DNA from: RGIG3002 sp964449325
GTDB lineage: Bacteria; Bacillota; Clostridia; Lachnospirales; Lachnospiraceae
Assembly (NCBI GenBank): GCA_964449325.1
Contig: CAYUYJ010000008.1
Coordinates: 1-64,000, forward strand
Direction: 5' to 3'
Length of the DNA stretch: 64,000 bases
The notes below the pieces were generated by a model. The model had not been told where the DNA came from. It searched no databases and saw only the letters and a program-made list of their open reading frames with translations. Position numbers and translations under genes: made by a program. Below, piece by piece: positions 43,801 through 50,702 of this stretch; position 1 is the first letter of the stretch; each line of letters begins with the position of its first letter.

Positions 43801-45850
43801 TACCGCCTACACAGTAAACTCCGCTTATCGTCTTCGTTCCTGCCGTTACACTGTCAAAATCCGTTTTTTCAATCTTGCCGTTGTTGACACCGGCAATACC
43901 GCCGATATACCAGCCGCATTCCGGAGTCACTTCCTCTTCTGCATTAACCACTTCCCACAAAATAGGAGAATCTGTATGCAGTGCCCCCGTTATACGTACA
44001 CCCGCTTTCACTTCTTCAATGATTCCGGTTGTCTGATTATAGCCGGTAATTCCACCTAAATAATAGGCTGCCTCTGCTTCGCTGTTTTCTATGGTAACCT
44101 TTTTAATCGTTCCGCTGTTGCTTCCGCATACCACGCCTGTCAGATAGGCACCTTTTACAGATGCCTTCTTCAAATGTATCCCTTCAATGACACCGGCATT
44201 TTCGCGGAACAGTCCTACCTTTTTCTCCGGTTGTGTACCGGAAAGTTTTTCGATTGTGAGATTGGAAATGACAAAGTCATCTCCTTCTTCACAGCCGTTT
44301 TGAAAATTGCCTGAAAAGACCGTATCTTCCACGAAGTTTTCCACTGCTCCTACCGCCTTAAAGGTCAAAGGTTCAAATTCTTTGGCAGAAACCGGCATAT
44401 CCGTTTCCGGCTTTTTCCAATCAATATCCGCGGTCTGAACAAAATAGGAATTCGCTTTTGCATAACGCATATTATGCAAATGTCTTGCCGTAGCAACGGA
44501 AAAAGGATGATGTTCGTCTGCTGCATCCTTCTTGGCACCGTCTTCATTCAGGTTCCCGTTTCCTCCCGCTGTTACCGTTTTTTCCATTGTCGTCCCACGG
44601 TAGAATACGACTTCATCCACACCGCCTGCATAGTTGGCACTTTGGACATTGGAATTGGAACGGTTAGATTCTCCGTCGTAATCATCATTTCCTTCTATCC
44701 GAACACAAACCGTACAAAAAAGAGTATCTTCCGCAACCACGTCTCTTGTCACGGTGACTTTGTCATCTGCTGCCTTTCCTAAGGTATAGGTATCATAAAT
44801 ACTATGATCAATATCATCTAACAGAAGCTGATAGGTATTAGTATTGCTGTCATAGGTAAATCTGACCGGATTCTCTATTGCCCCTATGGCTGCATCCGCC
44901 TCTGCCAGTGTTGTCCCCTGTGCCTGCGCGGCTTTCAGCCCATTTACGGTAAACAACACTTCCTCTTCTGCATTGCCCTCTCCTTCTGTTTTGCGGCATA
45001 CTGCCACGTCATATACCAGATAGTCTTCCAGTCCGGTAATTGCTACGAAATCTACATTTTCCGTTCCTTTATAGTTCACATCAAGCCGCTCTGCGGGGGA
45101 AGCATAGTTAGACTCCTGCCATTGCAAATACAAACGCTCTCCGTTTACTAACAAAACCTCTTTGGGTTCCCACAGCTCAATATCATTTTTTACAAGACTT
45201 GTTGTCTCTACCCCATAGTAACCCTGCCTTTTTGCACGCAGAGCCTCCTTGTCGTTTCGGATAATAACATTGGACTTGTCCGTCTCCGCTCCGTCATAGG
45301 AAAAGGAATCTGCCTGTTCCGTGTAGAAAACGGCACGAACCACACCGGTTTTCGTATCATATTCCATCAGGAAGGTATGCTCCAGTAAGTCCGTATCATT
45401 CATATATGTCCGCACAATCACATCCAAAGGATTGCTGCTTCCCACCGTTGCCTCTCCTGCATTCAGAAGAATATAGCGGATATTATCCGTACGGTAGGTT
45501 GCCCTGTATTCCTCCAGATTAAAATCCGGATTTCCTGTATTATTTTTCAACAGAATATTTTCAATTTCTCCCGAAGAAAGACTGTTTCCGTAGGAAAGTG
45601 CCATCTGATTAAATTCATCCAGTTTTCCCAACTGTTTCTGCTCCGTAATATAGTTCTGAGAAGCAAGAAAGACTGTCTTTGCGGTATCGTTTACACGAGT
45701 CATATATGCACTTATCATGTAGCCTCTGATGCCAACGGTAATGATTGCCGATAAAATGGCAACAATGCCAATTACGATAATCATCTCCATCAGCGTAAAA
45801 CCTTTCCGCTCTTTTAGTTTTGTTGAAAGTCTTTCCAATAATCTGCTCAT
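34850..45850 (-). CDS. Giant pilin-headed GLUG-repeat adhesin (3666 residues)
   Basis: The N-terminus carries a type IV prepilin leader and helix: cleavage after Gly17 in ERKG/FTLMEMIIVIG, with Glu5 of the mature protein, then a hydrophobic helix to about residue 45. Residues 45-240 form a pilin-like head related to the neighbouring 224-residue pseudopilin. About 54 GLUG-type repeats (GG-x-x-G cores such as YIGGIAGVNNGKI) span roughly 590-2625 and should fold as a beta-solenoid. Fibronectin-III-like modules follow (about 2750-3630), then a short acidic tail. There is no signal peptidase site, LPxTG or S-layer domain, so anchoring must be through the pilin helix. It ends the pilB-side operon. 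GAGG precedes the ATG. Ligand unknown; an adhesive tip or minor pilin is the best inference. Confidence 0.93.
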   Translation of the reverse strand: MSRLLERLSTKLKERKGFTLMEMIIVIGIVAILSAIITVGIRGYMISAYMTRVNDTAKTVFLASQNYITEQKQLGKLDEFNQMALSYGNSLSSGEIENILLKNNTGNPDFNLEEYRATYRTDNIRYILLNAGEATVGSSNPLDVIVRTYMNDTDLLEHTFLMEYDTKTGVVRAVFYTEQADSFSYDGAETDKSNVIIRNDKEALRAKRQGYYGVETTSLVKNDIELWEPKEVLLVNGERLYLQWQESNYASPAERLDVNYKGTENVDFVAITGLEDYLVYDVAVCRKTEGEGNAEEEVLFTVNGLKAAQAQGTTLAEADAAIGAIENPVRFTYDSNTNTYQLLLDDIDHSIYDTYTLGKAADDKVTVTRDVVAEDTLFCTVCVRIEGNDDYDGESNRSNSNVQSANYAGGVDEVVFYRGTTMEKTVTAGGNGNLNEDGAKKDAADEHHPFSVATARHLHNMRYAKANSYFVQTADIDWKKPETDMPVSAKEFEPLTFKAVGAVENFVEDTVFSGNFQNGCEEGDDFVISNLTIEKLSGTQPEKKVGLFRENAGVIEGIHLKKASVKGAYLTGVVCGSNSGTIKKVTIENSEAEAAYYLGGITGYNQTTGIIEEVKAGVRITGALHTDSPILWEVVNAEEEVTPECGWYIGGIAGVNNGKIEKTDFDSVTAGTKTISGVYCVGGITGCNLGSLQNVSVRAEKIEASCYAGGITGYNKKDAKIFSGSVKTVETSVSGMDAPTGVSFTGKEMESGESLAAGWYIGGVAGVNRGEISNMETGSKTVTGISNVGGIAGANFAKEGSILGVFPTTEGGKITDVVNNNELKTLKKTDGSHYGQAVSGGGTGVPAVYQNFGGIVGRNGEAAVVEKCEVKTLIFLEKNETDPEYVENIGGITGRNAGDVKACFYRESENQTTSVQEMIQECFAGIEKTKEQGGGVPVYSGLNVGGIAGWNEETGLIAACGCENGITGHRNVGGIAGKNQGTLSYRDGIFTNVSVEDRKIRGLVAATTDSAGGVTGTNEQQTITEYKNYATIFASSLAGGITGNNGGIGDYSFTREREAAGYYNELLQPGFEALNTGMQIQSCENYGFVYAYERYAGGIAGINYGIIHASNSVVKLEEVDYLKDKLADETYMDSIANADCVGGIAGANFGKIQGNSTVATIHSGILGYDFVGGVAGLNCGAITSIQKVEGRVWANGIGAGGIAGLNTSAEALNNIAFTEGMEVRGGYFVGGIIGLNIAQGNADTEISLLVTRIDEETGNSGVVKGTAYVGGILGYNTRLHNGQDMAGLFAGEIKPLENSAFDEYERKSGGTDTTEGATIFRGCQNHAEVYAKRYLGGIVGYNGEKSPLYIIDSLNYGKIEVVKENNDTDDGYYFVGGITGRNSKSGIIHKCINDGSVISPSKYLGGICEVNEGYVQFCTIGKDENYSEKGITGEHSVGGLVGLNSNYVVQCVSSTYAKVQGGNNTGGIAGTNDEKGIITGDGSKAKKIPGVIEDRRGSSDVTACISSGTIIGKDCTGGIAGLNKGQIELVSLGNTATIAGYEYVGGFIGDNQGVIGTADDDATIISDLESHAKRVIGRNEVGGIVGRHNATKIINCKNYSEVQIETSYAGNAGGITGSIADGISIEECENYGIVTGHKNGCKVGGITGENKGIVLECVHFGMAESDYSTAGGIAGDNFGTVKKSVNYGSVAGAVTVNELAAIGGITGINESAGRIEECASKNVNEAVGKGYLGTPESNQIAGCHVVGGLIGHNKGLLSNTESDTRLVTVPIRTKEVSLNKSRIGGIIGRDSSGAERLKDYTFAGTIEVTRNGSSENQCVGGIIGETEQIRGKAITLENCLFDGTISGYGNKENTAVSSGGVGGLVGVSQGTIIVYRNENGFYSAVTERALIEGGMNVGGLAGSTSAGHEVLVKETAGSTEQPLSVDKYYTNLAKVSGGVRVGGCYGSVKFYGKGNSGKNPFRYHRNGYDGAPAGVANVRGDAKFTTVQALGGIVGSAYQTGVTDISDLYNYGTIGSLNDASYVAVGKNIGGIIGSYEKGTRQEISKIYNYGRISLGVENVGGLIGSLNVPSSTNLANVHDCGNYGAIVSKAKVTGGLLGYARRLEVTAVENRGAITLLDVKRVASLTGGIIGDGGQIQVTGITNYGTITDKRSVRYEYAEIGGIVGRINSYTGSDSISDTITGCTNEGVIYAPNAGRVGGIAGWIASNTKAEISSCTNKANLTAQESLGGIIGETAGQRVALIENNSNEGTLAGKYRIGGIIGKLNINAGASADNLIYRDCTNYGDIYPNTTGDSYNEQVHEIGGCIGYFKSGTTVRNFVNEGNILLTETRTSGTKNATLIHDIGGIAGLIGDSGRSDHAPDLLACTNKGTVRLEQITSSNIQLYNIGGIVGSIKSDGALVEACVNEMDLDLSNDIRNRNTTDWNWYYKNYARAQKQDYNIGGIAGLVEEDAKLRYCTNKGSVKTSMNIGSNVGGVAGESRGLIYSCKTENASGTAIVSGKEAVGGIVGFANGITCKLVSVADANNADMDLMINTLAVNGEKMVGGVAGRVQSATIQSAVNVADVTRTNWSDKVRPENAAGGIAGFAKKEGQQGVLVNCYNFGEVHFESSEEFYLGGVVGYRDHGNDVLSTGSNEKTALAVKDSFYFKNRTGTSIPYQQPSQTLAIGNEPENGYWQDSNDQMFGFAGTGTAELLTEERFHWTEEAYKQMYQCVQGSAPGSTAGWDNLNTVIGNVIKKYNQYKLPVPETSGVTAGEEYNYTLHITKMPGFCEEIQMFLFDSNCTDFKEENAIYSTGRLPVTMDGQLYDIPFNVKEIADYENYVGKPLQVGLIAYGSEEETENGNIIYTVQSDLGNVCDFIVMPPLLIPQIEEVRQDGPQVTFRITNWEEYQKSAAEIYSTLPAALQNLEVYKKLVNGLAHFEIKDNFNQKENQTGSSISHTWEIEADKIADDGTFTLDYSTLDIFNANRSTHQYHYWEVKAIAKNSDGSVMREVVESNSSYYRYTTSLSGNHSFRIQAEVPLNPPTDLKAEYVGGIDWEKDADTPSYTISFTASTSPEEAIDHYLVTVTNPANGKKWQETVAVTELQEVIDIDSGELLGKTGSLTIPKEVMLGDGEGQLAVNLAPEEEPLKLNYTIQAIKNDSDAAKYFMDSEEASAEISLIKKGYPVDTISRSVENPNEPDKWTYKWTDSWADGKGLPNEIYLVTLRIQDADTGAVTVKDSIETTDRYYVVDTTSIKESDTIEVSVVRKGIGTKENKNVTRLNSDPSVHSMQKGSALPKVSNITTIFDRVDGSDLVYKVDFTVPAELTAEDCSGFVLQQINANDTNELLGEKVTIAYDEARPVEIRIPFSGNEGKTFRTGVTAVSKNDIYSDSAMEQGISVTIPANKLAAPTALKVTVGGEELTESSIVSLLDSEFASAAYELSWTLTGSSDIKQQIVELVSVDGGGSETIVWSETTASSTTQSMAAVDLSAYAGQMLTMRVANIPVDASVSLPSDAATLRLAVPKKRLQAPTIGEITAALDVDTDTYTLQVPWTAAVAEPAGSVNIKIVSVETGVDGTETETTVLEKSGEPITATGTGTITITDIPKENAGKQMKVYLSFGVKTEEAVVWTDSDENTKEFSIQEPNTTGTANNNSMMTSSAQRNAIPSVPMREEENDTEEKDTEE

Positions 45851-45899
45851 ACTTTCCTCACTTCCACTTCTTTCCTGTAACCTGTTATGGATTTAAGGC

Positions 45900-46574
45900 T
45901 TAATCTGTCAAATCCTCAAGTGCCACTCCACAGTAGCCCTGCCATTTGTGGTTTAAGCTTTCCGCATCCCGGATTATTACATTTTCCATGCCTTCTCTAT
46001 CCCCTTCATAGGAAAAACGGTCTGCTTTTTCACTATAAAGTACGGACAATACTTCGCCGGTATTGGCATTATATTCAATCAAAAATGTATTGTCTGTAAT
46101 ATTTTCATCAATCAGCTGATATTCCAGCATGGCAAAAATCGGGTTGCTGTCACGGTTTTCTGTGCCCGCTTCTGCCCCATCCATCAAAATGTAATAGATA
46201 GGCACGTTTTTATACTGCTTATGATATTCCATCAAAAAATCTTCAAAATGACTGCCTTTATAGAGACTTTTCAAAATTTCGTCCTGTGCTTCCGTTGTCA
46301 GAATGCCGCCGTATTTTAAGGCATTGGCATTGAAGCTTTCCAGCCGTCCCGCGGATTTCTCTATCTCCAGATAATGCTGTGCCGAATCATACACCCTCTG
46401 GGCGGTACGGTCTGCTTTTACCTGATAAGAGGAACGGTTATAGCCTGTGAAGGCATAATAAACAACGACTCCGATTACCAGAAGCAGAACCACCAGCATC
46501 ATGGTCTGCAGTCTGGTAAATCCCCTCTTGTCTGTCAGAGTCTGCTGCAGCCTGTTTCTCTTTTTATAACACAT
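45900..46574 (-). CDS. Minor pseudopilin without Glu5, paralogous to the giant protein's head
   Basis: A 224-residue type IV pilin-like protein. A leader of 17 residues ends in DKRG, followed by FTRLQTMMLVVLLLVIG, so mature position 5 is Gln instead of the usual Glu. The head (about 60-224) aligns with residues 45-225 of the giant protein: NTFLIEYNANTGEV corresponds to HTFLMEYDTKTGVV, and ADRFSYEG to ADSFSYDG, each followed by NVIIR. The gene lies 49 nt upstream of the giant gene. Loss of Glu5 is seen in tip-located minor pilins (GspK/PilX type), so it may cap the fibre or pair with the giant protein. Confidence 0.85.
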   Translation of the reverse strand: MCYKKRNRLQQTLTDKRGFTRLQTMMLVVLLLVIGVVVYYAFTGYNRSSYQVKADRTAQRVYDSAQHYLEIEKSAGRLESFNANALKYGGILTTEAQDEILKSLYKGSHFEDFLMEYHKQYKNVPIYYILMDGAEAGTENRDSNPIFAMLEYQLIDENITDNTFLIEYNANTGEVLSVLYSEKADRFSYEGDREGMENVIIRDAESLNHKWQGYCGVALEDLTD

Positions 46575-46630
46575 ATGAGTGCTCCTCCCTACACAAAAAT
46601 GATACTTTATTTCTTAAGGACTGCTTTTCT

Positions 46631-47050
46631 TTATGGAGTCTCCTTTGCCGCACCCTTCGGATAAATCCCATCCAAATTATCTTCATGCCATTCCGTTTTT
46701 AATATATTCCCCTCATCATCAAAGATAATTTCATAGGTTACCCCTTCTTTAATCTCATTCTGATTAAAGTAATCCTTTAAGAAATCCTGCGGAATACTTG
46801 ATTGTGTCCATGTTTTGCTTTTTGTATCAACAGGTGTACCCTGTGCATACATATCAACCAGATACGTAGATGCCGAAGTATACAACGTCTTCGCTGCCGC
46901 ATCCACCTTAGTCTGCTTTGCGGTATTCAAGAACTTCTGCAAATTCGGTGCAATTAACGCAATCAGAATGGCAATAATGGCAATAACAATAATCATTTCA
47001 ATCAAAGTAAATCCCTTTTTCTCTTTTAACTTTTTTCTTAAACTCTGCAT
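46631..47050 (-). CDS. pilA: Major type IV pilin candidate
   Basis: A 139-residue protein. The class III leader ends in EKKG, followed by FTLIEMIIVIAIIAILIALIAPN, with Glu5 present. A small head with two short polar loops and no cysteines follows (about 45-139). The small size, canonical leader and position after pilT point to the major fibre subunit. It is separated from pilT by 29 nt and from the pseudopilin gene by 56 nt. Other pilins in the locus are larger or lack the canonical leader. Major-subunit status is inferred. Confidence 0.87.
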   Translation of the reverse strand: MQSLRKKLKEKKGFTLIEMIIVIAIIAILIALIAPNLQKFLNTAKQTKVDAAAKTLYTSASTYLVDMYAQGTPVDTKSKTWTQSSIPQDFLKDYFNQNEIKEGVTYEIIFDDEGNILKTEWHEDNLDGIYPKGAAKETP

Positions 47051-47079
47051 AGTTCCTCTCTCCTTTTTATACTTGTGCT

Positions 47080-48150
47080 TTAAAGCGACAGTCTCTGCCG
47101 CATCGCTGTCTTATCTATACTGTATTCTACCGCCGTTTCGGGACGGATTCTGTTTAGCTGTACAAGGGAAAGCAGATGGGCATCCATGGACTGCATACCC
47201 GATTTGGCGCCGGTCTGCATCAGGGTTGCCATCTGGTAGCATTTGTCCTCTCTTATCATATTCGCCGCTGCATCTGAAATCAGCAAAATTTCCTGCGCCG
47301 CCACTCTGCCGCTGTTATCGGCTAAGGGTACAAGCTGCTGAGAGATGACTGCTTTTAACACGGTTGCCAACTGCGCCCGAATCTGTTGCTGCTGATGTGG
47401 CGGAAAAACATCCACGATACGTTCCACCGTTGCCGCCGCACCAATCGTATGTAAGGTGGAAAACACCAGATGTCCGGTTTCTGCGGCTGTTACGGCTGCG
47501 GAAATCGTTTCCAGATCCCGCATCTCACCTACTAAAATCACATCCGGGTCTTCTCGTAAAGCACTTCGTAATGCCTCTGCAAAGCTGTCTGTATCCACAC
47601 CGATTTCCCTCTGATTAATCACACTGTTCCGGTTTTGGTGTTTGTATTCTACCGGGTCTTCCACCGTAATAATATGTTTCCTTTGCGTCCGGTTCAATTC
47701 ATTGATACAGGCTGCAAGAGTCGTTGATTTTCCGCTTCCGGTAGGTCCCGTTACTAAAATCAGCCCCTGTCTTACCCCCATCAGTTCCTTAAATATGGGT
47801 GGCATTCCCAACTCATCCAAGCTCGGAATGTGAGAATTCAGTAACCGGATTGCCACCGCAGAATGCTTCTGCTGCCTGTAAATATTAATACGGTTTCTTG
47901 TCCCGTCCGGTGTTTCATAGCACACATCCGTATCGGCTAACGGATTCTCCTTTCTTCCCATGTTCTCCGGTTCAGCCTGCAAAATTTCACGGATAAGTGC
48001 CTCCAGTGCTGCATCATCCATGATTCCATACCCTTGCAGATTTACCAGTTTTCCGTTGCACCGCACAATCGGTTCCATTCCGTAGGTCAGATGGATATCC
48101 GAACATTGATGCTCTCTTGCATATCCTATCAGTTCATCAATTCTTCCCAT
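47080..48150 (-). CDS. pilT: Type IV pilus retraction ATPase
   Basis: The 356-residue hexameric ATPase has an N-terminal PAS-like region, Walker A GPTGSGKS at 135-142, the Asp box ITVEDPVEYKH near 161, Walker B DPDVILVGEMRD at 201-212, and the His box GHLVFSTLHT at 226-235. PilT powers fibre disassembly, so the pili should be retractile (twitching or DNA uptake) rather than a static secretion pseudopilus. It begins 17 nt after pilB. The C-terminal MIREDKCYQM segment corresponds to the PilT retraction region. Confidence 0.95.
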   Translation of the reverse strand: MGRIDELIGYAREHQCSDIHLTYGMEPIVRCNGKLVNLQGYGIMDDAALEALIREILQAEPENMGRKENPLADTDVCYETPDGTRNRINIYRQQKHSAVAIRLLNSHIPSLDELGMPPIFKELMGVRQGLILVTGPTGSGKSTTLAACINELNRTQRKHIITVEDPVEYKHQNRNSVINQREIGVDTDSFAEALRSALREDPDVILVGEMRDLETISAAVTAAETGHLVFSTLHTIGAAATVERIVDVFPPHQQQQIRAQLATVLKAVISQQLVPLADNSGRVAAQEILLISDAAANMIREDKCYQMATLMQTGAKSGMQSMDAHLLSLVQLNRIRPETAVEYSIDKTAMRQRLSL

Positions 48151-48167
48151 ACTACTTCCCTCTTTCT

Positions 48168-49883
48168 TTAATCCAGAAAATTCGCTACTTTAATCATTTG
48201 CTGTAAGGTTGTCTTCCCTTGTGCTACTATGTCCATCAGATTCTGTTTCAAATCCGTATAACCGCCTTCCTCAGCGGCAACTCTCTTAATTTCCTGAGAA
48301 GGTGCATTTTTCATAACAAGACTACGGATTTTGCTGTCCATCATAATAATCTCGTGGACGGCTGCACGTCCTCTGTATCCGCTCTGGTTACATTTCGGAC
48401 AGCCTCTTCCGTGATAGAATTTTGCCGGCAGCGGTCGATAAGAAGTATCCCACTGTAACAGTTCCTCTTCCGGCGGCTCGTATTCTTCTTTACAATCCTC
48501 GCAAATCATCTTCACCAGACGCTGTGAAACAACACCGATTACGGAAGAAGCCACCATATAAGGCTCTACCCCCATATCAATCAGTCGCATAAAGGCTGAA
48601 GCTGCATCATTGGTATGTACCGTAGTAAGTACCAGATGTCCCGTAACTGCCGCCCTTGCTGCTATGGAGGCTGTTTCCTGATCACGGACCTCACCAACCA
48701 TGATGATATCCGGGTCCTGACGAAGCAGAGCACGGAGTCCTGTTGCAAAGGTCAGTCCGGCTTTCGGATTTACCTGCACCTGTGTTACATTCGGTACATA
48801 TTTTTCCACCGGATCTTCAATCGTCACCGCATTCACCTCCGGTACTGCAATCTCGTTCAATGCAGAATACAAAGTAGTTGTCTTACCGCTTCCGGTAGGT
48901 CCCGTTACCAGAAGAATTCCGTTAGGATTTTCAATCAGCCGCTGAAATTTTTGGTAATTCTCATCAGACATACCAAGCTCGGTTGCCCGGACAATATTAA
49001 TCTGATTATCACCCAGAATACGAATTACGATTTTTTCCCCGTAAATGGTCGGCATGGTGGAAATACGGAAGTTCATATTTTTCCCGCCGATATTTTGTTG
49101 AAAACGTCCGTCCTGGGGGATTCTCTTTTCTGCAATATCCATTTCACTCATGATTTTGAAACGGGTTACAAGGGGAACCAATACATTGGTATTTAATACC
49201 ATGGCTTCCATCAAATCACTGTCGATACGGTAACGGATATTGATATTTCCTTTTCTCGGCTCAATATGAATATCGGAAGCACGCATATTCACTGCCTGCT
49301 GAATAATGGTATTTACCAGCTTTACTACCGGAGAACTGTCCACACGTTCCATCATCTGTTGGAAGGATTCCGAGGTTTCCTCTTCCATTCCGTTCTCCGT
49401 GCCGCTATACTCTATCTGTGCATCATGAATTGTGGAAAACATATTCTGGTTTGCATAGTTACGTTCAATGGCTTCCTGAATGTCTGTTTTTGCTGCCAAT
49501 AAAGCCGCTACTCTTTTTCCCGTCTCAGCCTCCAATTCATCAAAGCCATAGTAATTCAGCGGATTATCCGTTGCTACCAGAATACTGTCCTGCTCTACCT
49601 TCAACGGAATCAGCATCAATCGCTCCGCCAGTTCTTTTGGCACCAGAGCAATGGATTCAATACTGGATTTCAACTGTTCTCCATAAACAATCTGGATATT
49701 CAGTCTTCGTGAAAGTGCCTGCATCTTGTCTTCTTCTGTAATAAATCCGAGTTCAATTAAAGCGTCGCCGAGCATTTTCTTCGTTTCACTGCTCTTCTGA
49801 TAGGCGAGAGCTTCCGACAGCTGTTCCTCTGTGATGTATCCTGCTTCTATTAAGATTTCTCCCAGTTTCAGATTTTTTATCAA
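48168..49883 (-). CDS. pilB: Type IV pilus extension ATPase with MshEN-like N-domain
   Basis: The start is TTG at 49883, preceded by AAGGAGG with seven bases spacing; an in-frame ATG at 50177 would run through the divergent pilD gene. The 571-residue protein begins with two MshEN-like half motifs (LKLGEILIEAGYITEEQL at 6-23 and MLGDALIELGFITEED near 37-52), known in relatives to bind cyclic di-GMP. GspE domain motifs follow: Walker A GPTGSGKT near 330, Walker B DPDIIMVGEVRD, and a tetracysteine zinc site (CEDC near 462, CPKC near 495). It powers pilus polymerisation. Confidence 0.95.
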   Translation of the reverse strand: MIKNLKLGEILIEAGYITEEQLSEALAYQKSSETKKMLGDALIELGFITEEDKMQALSRRLNIQIVYGEQLKSSIESIALVPKELAERLMLIPLKVEQDSILVATDNPLNYYGFDELEAETGKRVAALLAAKTDIQEAIERNYANQNMFSTIHDAQIEYSGTENGMEEETSESFQQMMERVDSSPVVKLVNTIIQQAVNMRASDIHIEPRKGNINIRYRIDSDLMEAMVLNTNVLVPLVTRFKIMSEMDIAEKRIPQDGRFQQNIGGKNMNFRISTMPTIYGEKIVIRILGDNQINIVRATELGMSDENYQKFQRLIENPNGILLVTGPTGSGKTTTLYSALNEIAVPEVNAVTIEDPVEKYVPNVTQVQVNPKAGLTFATGLRALLRQDPDIIMVGEVRDQETASIAARAAVTGHLVLTTVHTNDAASAFMRLIDMGVEPYMVASSVIGVVSQRLVKMICEDCKEEYEPPEEELLQWDTSYRPLPAKFYHGRGCPKCNQSGYRGRAAVHEIIMMDSKIRSLVMKNAPSQEIKRVAAEEGGYTDLKQNLMDIVAQGKTTLQQMIKVANFLD

Positions 49884-49911
49884 ATTATCGTTCCTCCTTG
49901 TTTTCCAAAGT

Positions 49912-49934
49912 GTTATAATAGCAAAAGTATGAAA
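49912..49934. promoter_or_regulatory. Divergent pilB/pilD promoters with overlapping -10 elements
   Basis: On the plus strand TGTTATAAT (49911-49919) is an extended -10 for pilD. On the minus strand TATAAC (49912-49917) with TTTTCA 17 bp upstream (49935-49940) fits a pilB promoter. The two -10 boxes share four base pairs in a 69-bp divergent region, so RNA polymerase could occupy only one at a time. Confidence 0.4.
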
Positions 49935-49952
49935 TGAAAAGGAGTACACACT

Positions 49953-50702
49953 ATGGAATATTTTTGGTATTGCTATATCTTTATCATCGGCAGCATTGTA
50001 GGCAGCTTTCTTAATGTGTGTATCTGCCGTATCCCATTGAAAGAATCTATTGTTACCGGGCGTTCCCACTGTACAAAATGTGGTCATGTCCTTACCCTCC
50101 GGGAAATGATACCGATTCTCAGTTATCTTTTTCTTAAGGGGAAATGTAAAAACTGTAAAGCTCCGATTTCCCTCCAATATCCGCTTATAGAGCTTGCCAA
50201 TGCGGTTCTGTATCTTTTGGCTGTGCTGCGCTATGGCTTTACTTTTTATGCATTGCTTTTATGTATTTTTTCCAGTGTTCTGCTTGTTACCGCAGGCATT
50301 GATTTTCATACGATGGAAATTCCTAATGTTCTTTCTGTCTGGATTAGCGGGCTTGCCATCCTGCATATCATTCTTTTTCCATCCTTTTTCAAGGAAGGGC
50401 TGATTGGCATCTTCCTGTTAAGTGTTCCCATGCTGCTTCTCTCTCTGCTTACCAACGGCTTCGGCGGGGGAGACATCAAATTTTGTGCGGCATGCGGTTT
50501 CTTTCTGGGCTATCAGCTTGTACTACTCGGTTTCTTCTTTGCCTGCCTTGCAGCTTCTGTTTTCGGCTGTTTCCAATTAGCAAGGAAAAAGGCTGACCGA
50601 AAAACGGCTTTCGCTTTCGGCCCGTATCTGGCAGCAGGTTTTCTTGTATCTGCTCTGTTCGGGAACCAAATCCTTTCTGCTTATTTTGCTCTATTCCATT
50701 GA
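49953..50702 (+). CDS. pilD: Prepilin peptidase / N-methyltransferase
   Basis: The 249-residue membrane protease cleaves prepilin leaders and methylates the new N-terminus. The N-terminal methyltransferase region has two CxxC pairs (C40/C43 and C65/C68) in a cytoplasmic loop. The A24 aspartic protease residues are Asp117 (GIDFHTMEIPN) and Asp174 (GGGDIKF). It has about seven to eight helices. It is the only pilus gene on the plus strand, inserted between the two minus-strand pilus units. Its last 12 bases overlap the end of the pilO-like gene. Confidence 0.96.
   Translation: MEYFWYCYIFIIGSIVGSFLNVCICRIPLKESIVTGRSHCTKCGHVLTLREMIPILSYLFLKGKCKNCKAPISLQYPLIELANAVLYLLAVLRYGFTFYALLLCIFSSVLLVTAGIDFHTMEIPNVLSVWISGLAILHIILFPSFFKEGLIGIFLLSVPMLLLSLLTNGFGGGDIKFCAACGFFLGYQLVLLGFFFACLAASVFGCFQLARKKADRKTAFAFGPYLAAGFLVSALFGNQILSAYFALFH

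Noticed and set aside
34850..45850. The 11-kb repeat gene might be an assembly artefact or a fusion of several genes.
   Set aside because: The repeats differ throughout in length and sequence, the frame is unbroken, and the head, solenoid and tail follow one another logically. Long-read confirmation would still be useful.
49884..50177. An N-terminal extension of pilB to an ATG at 50177.
   Set aside because: It would overlap the start of divergent pilD, encodes no pilus-like sequence, and the TTG at 49883 has an excellent ribosome site.
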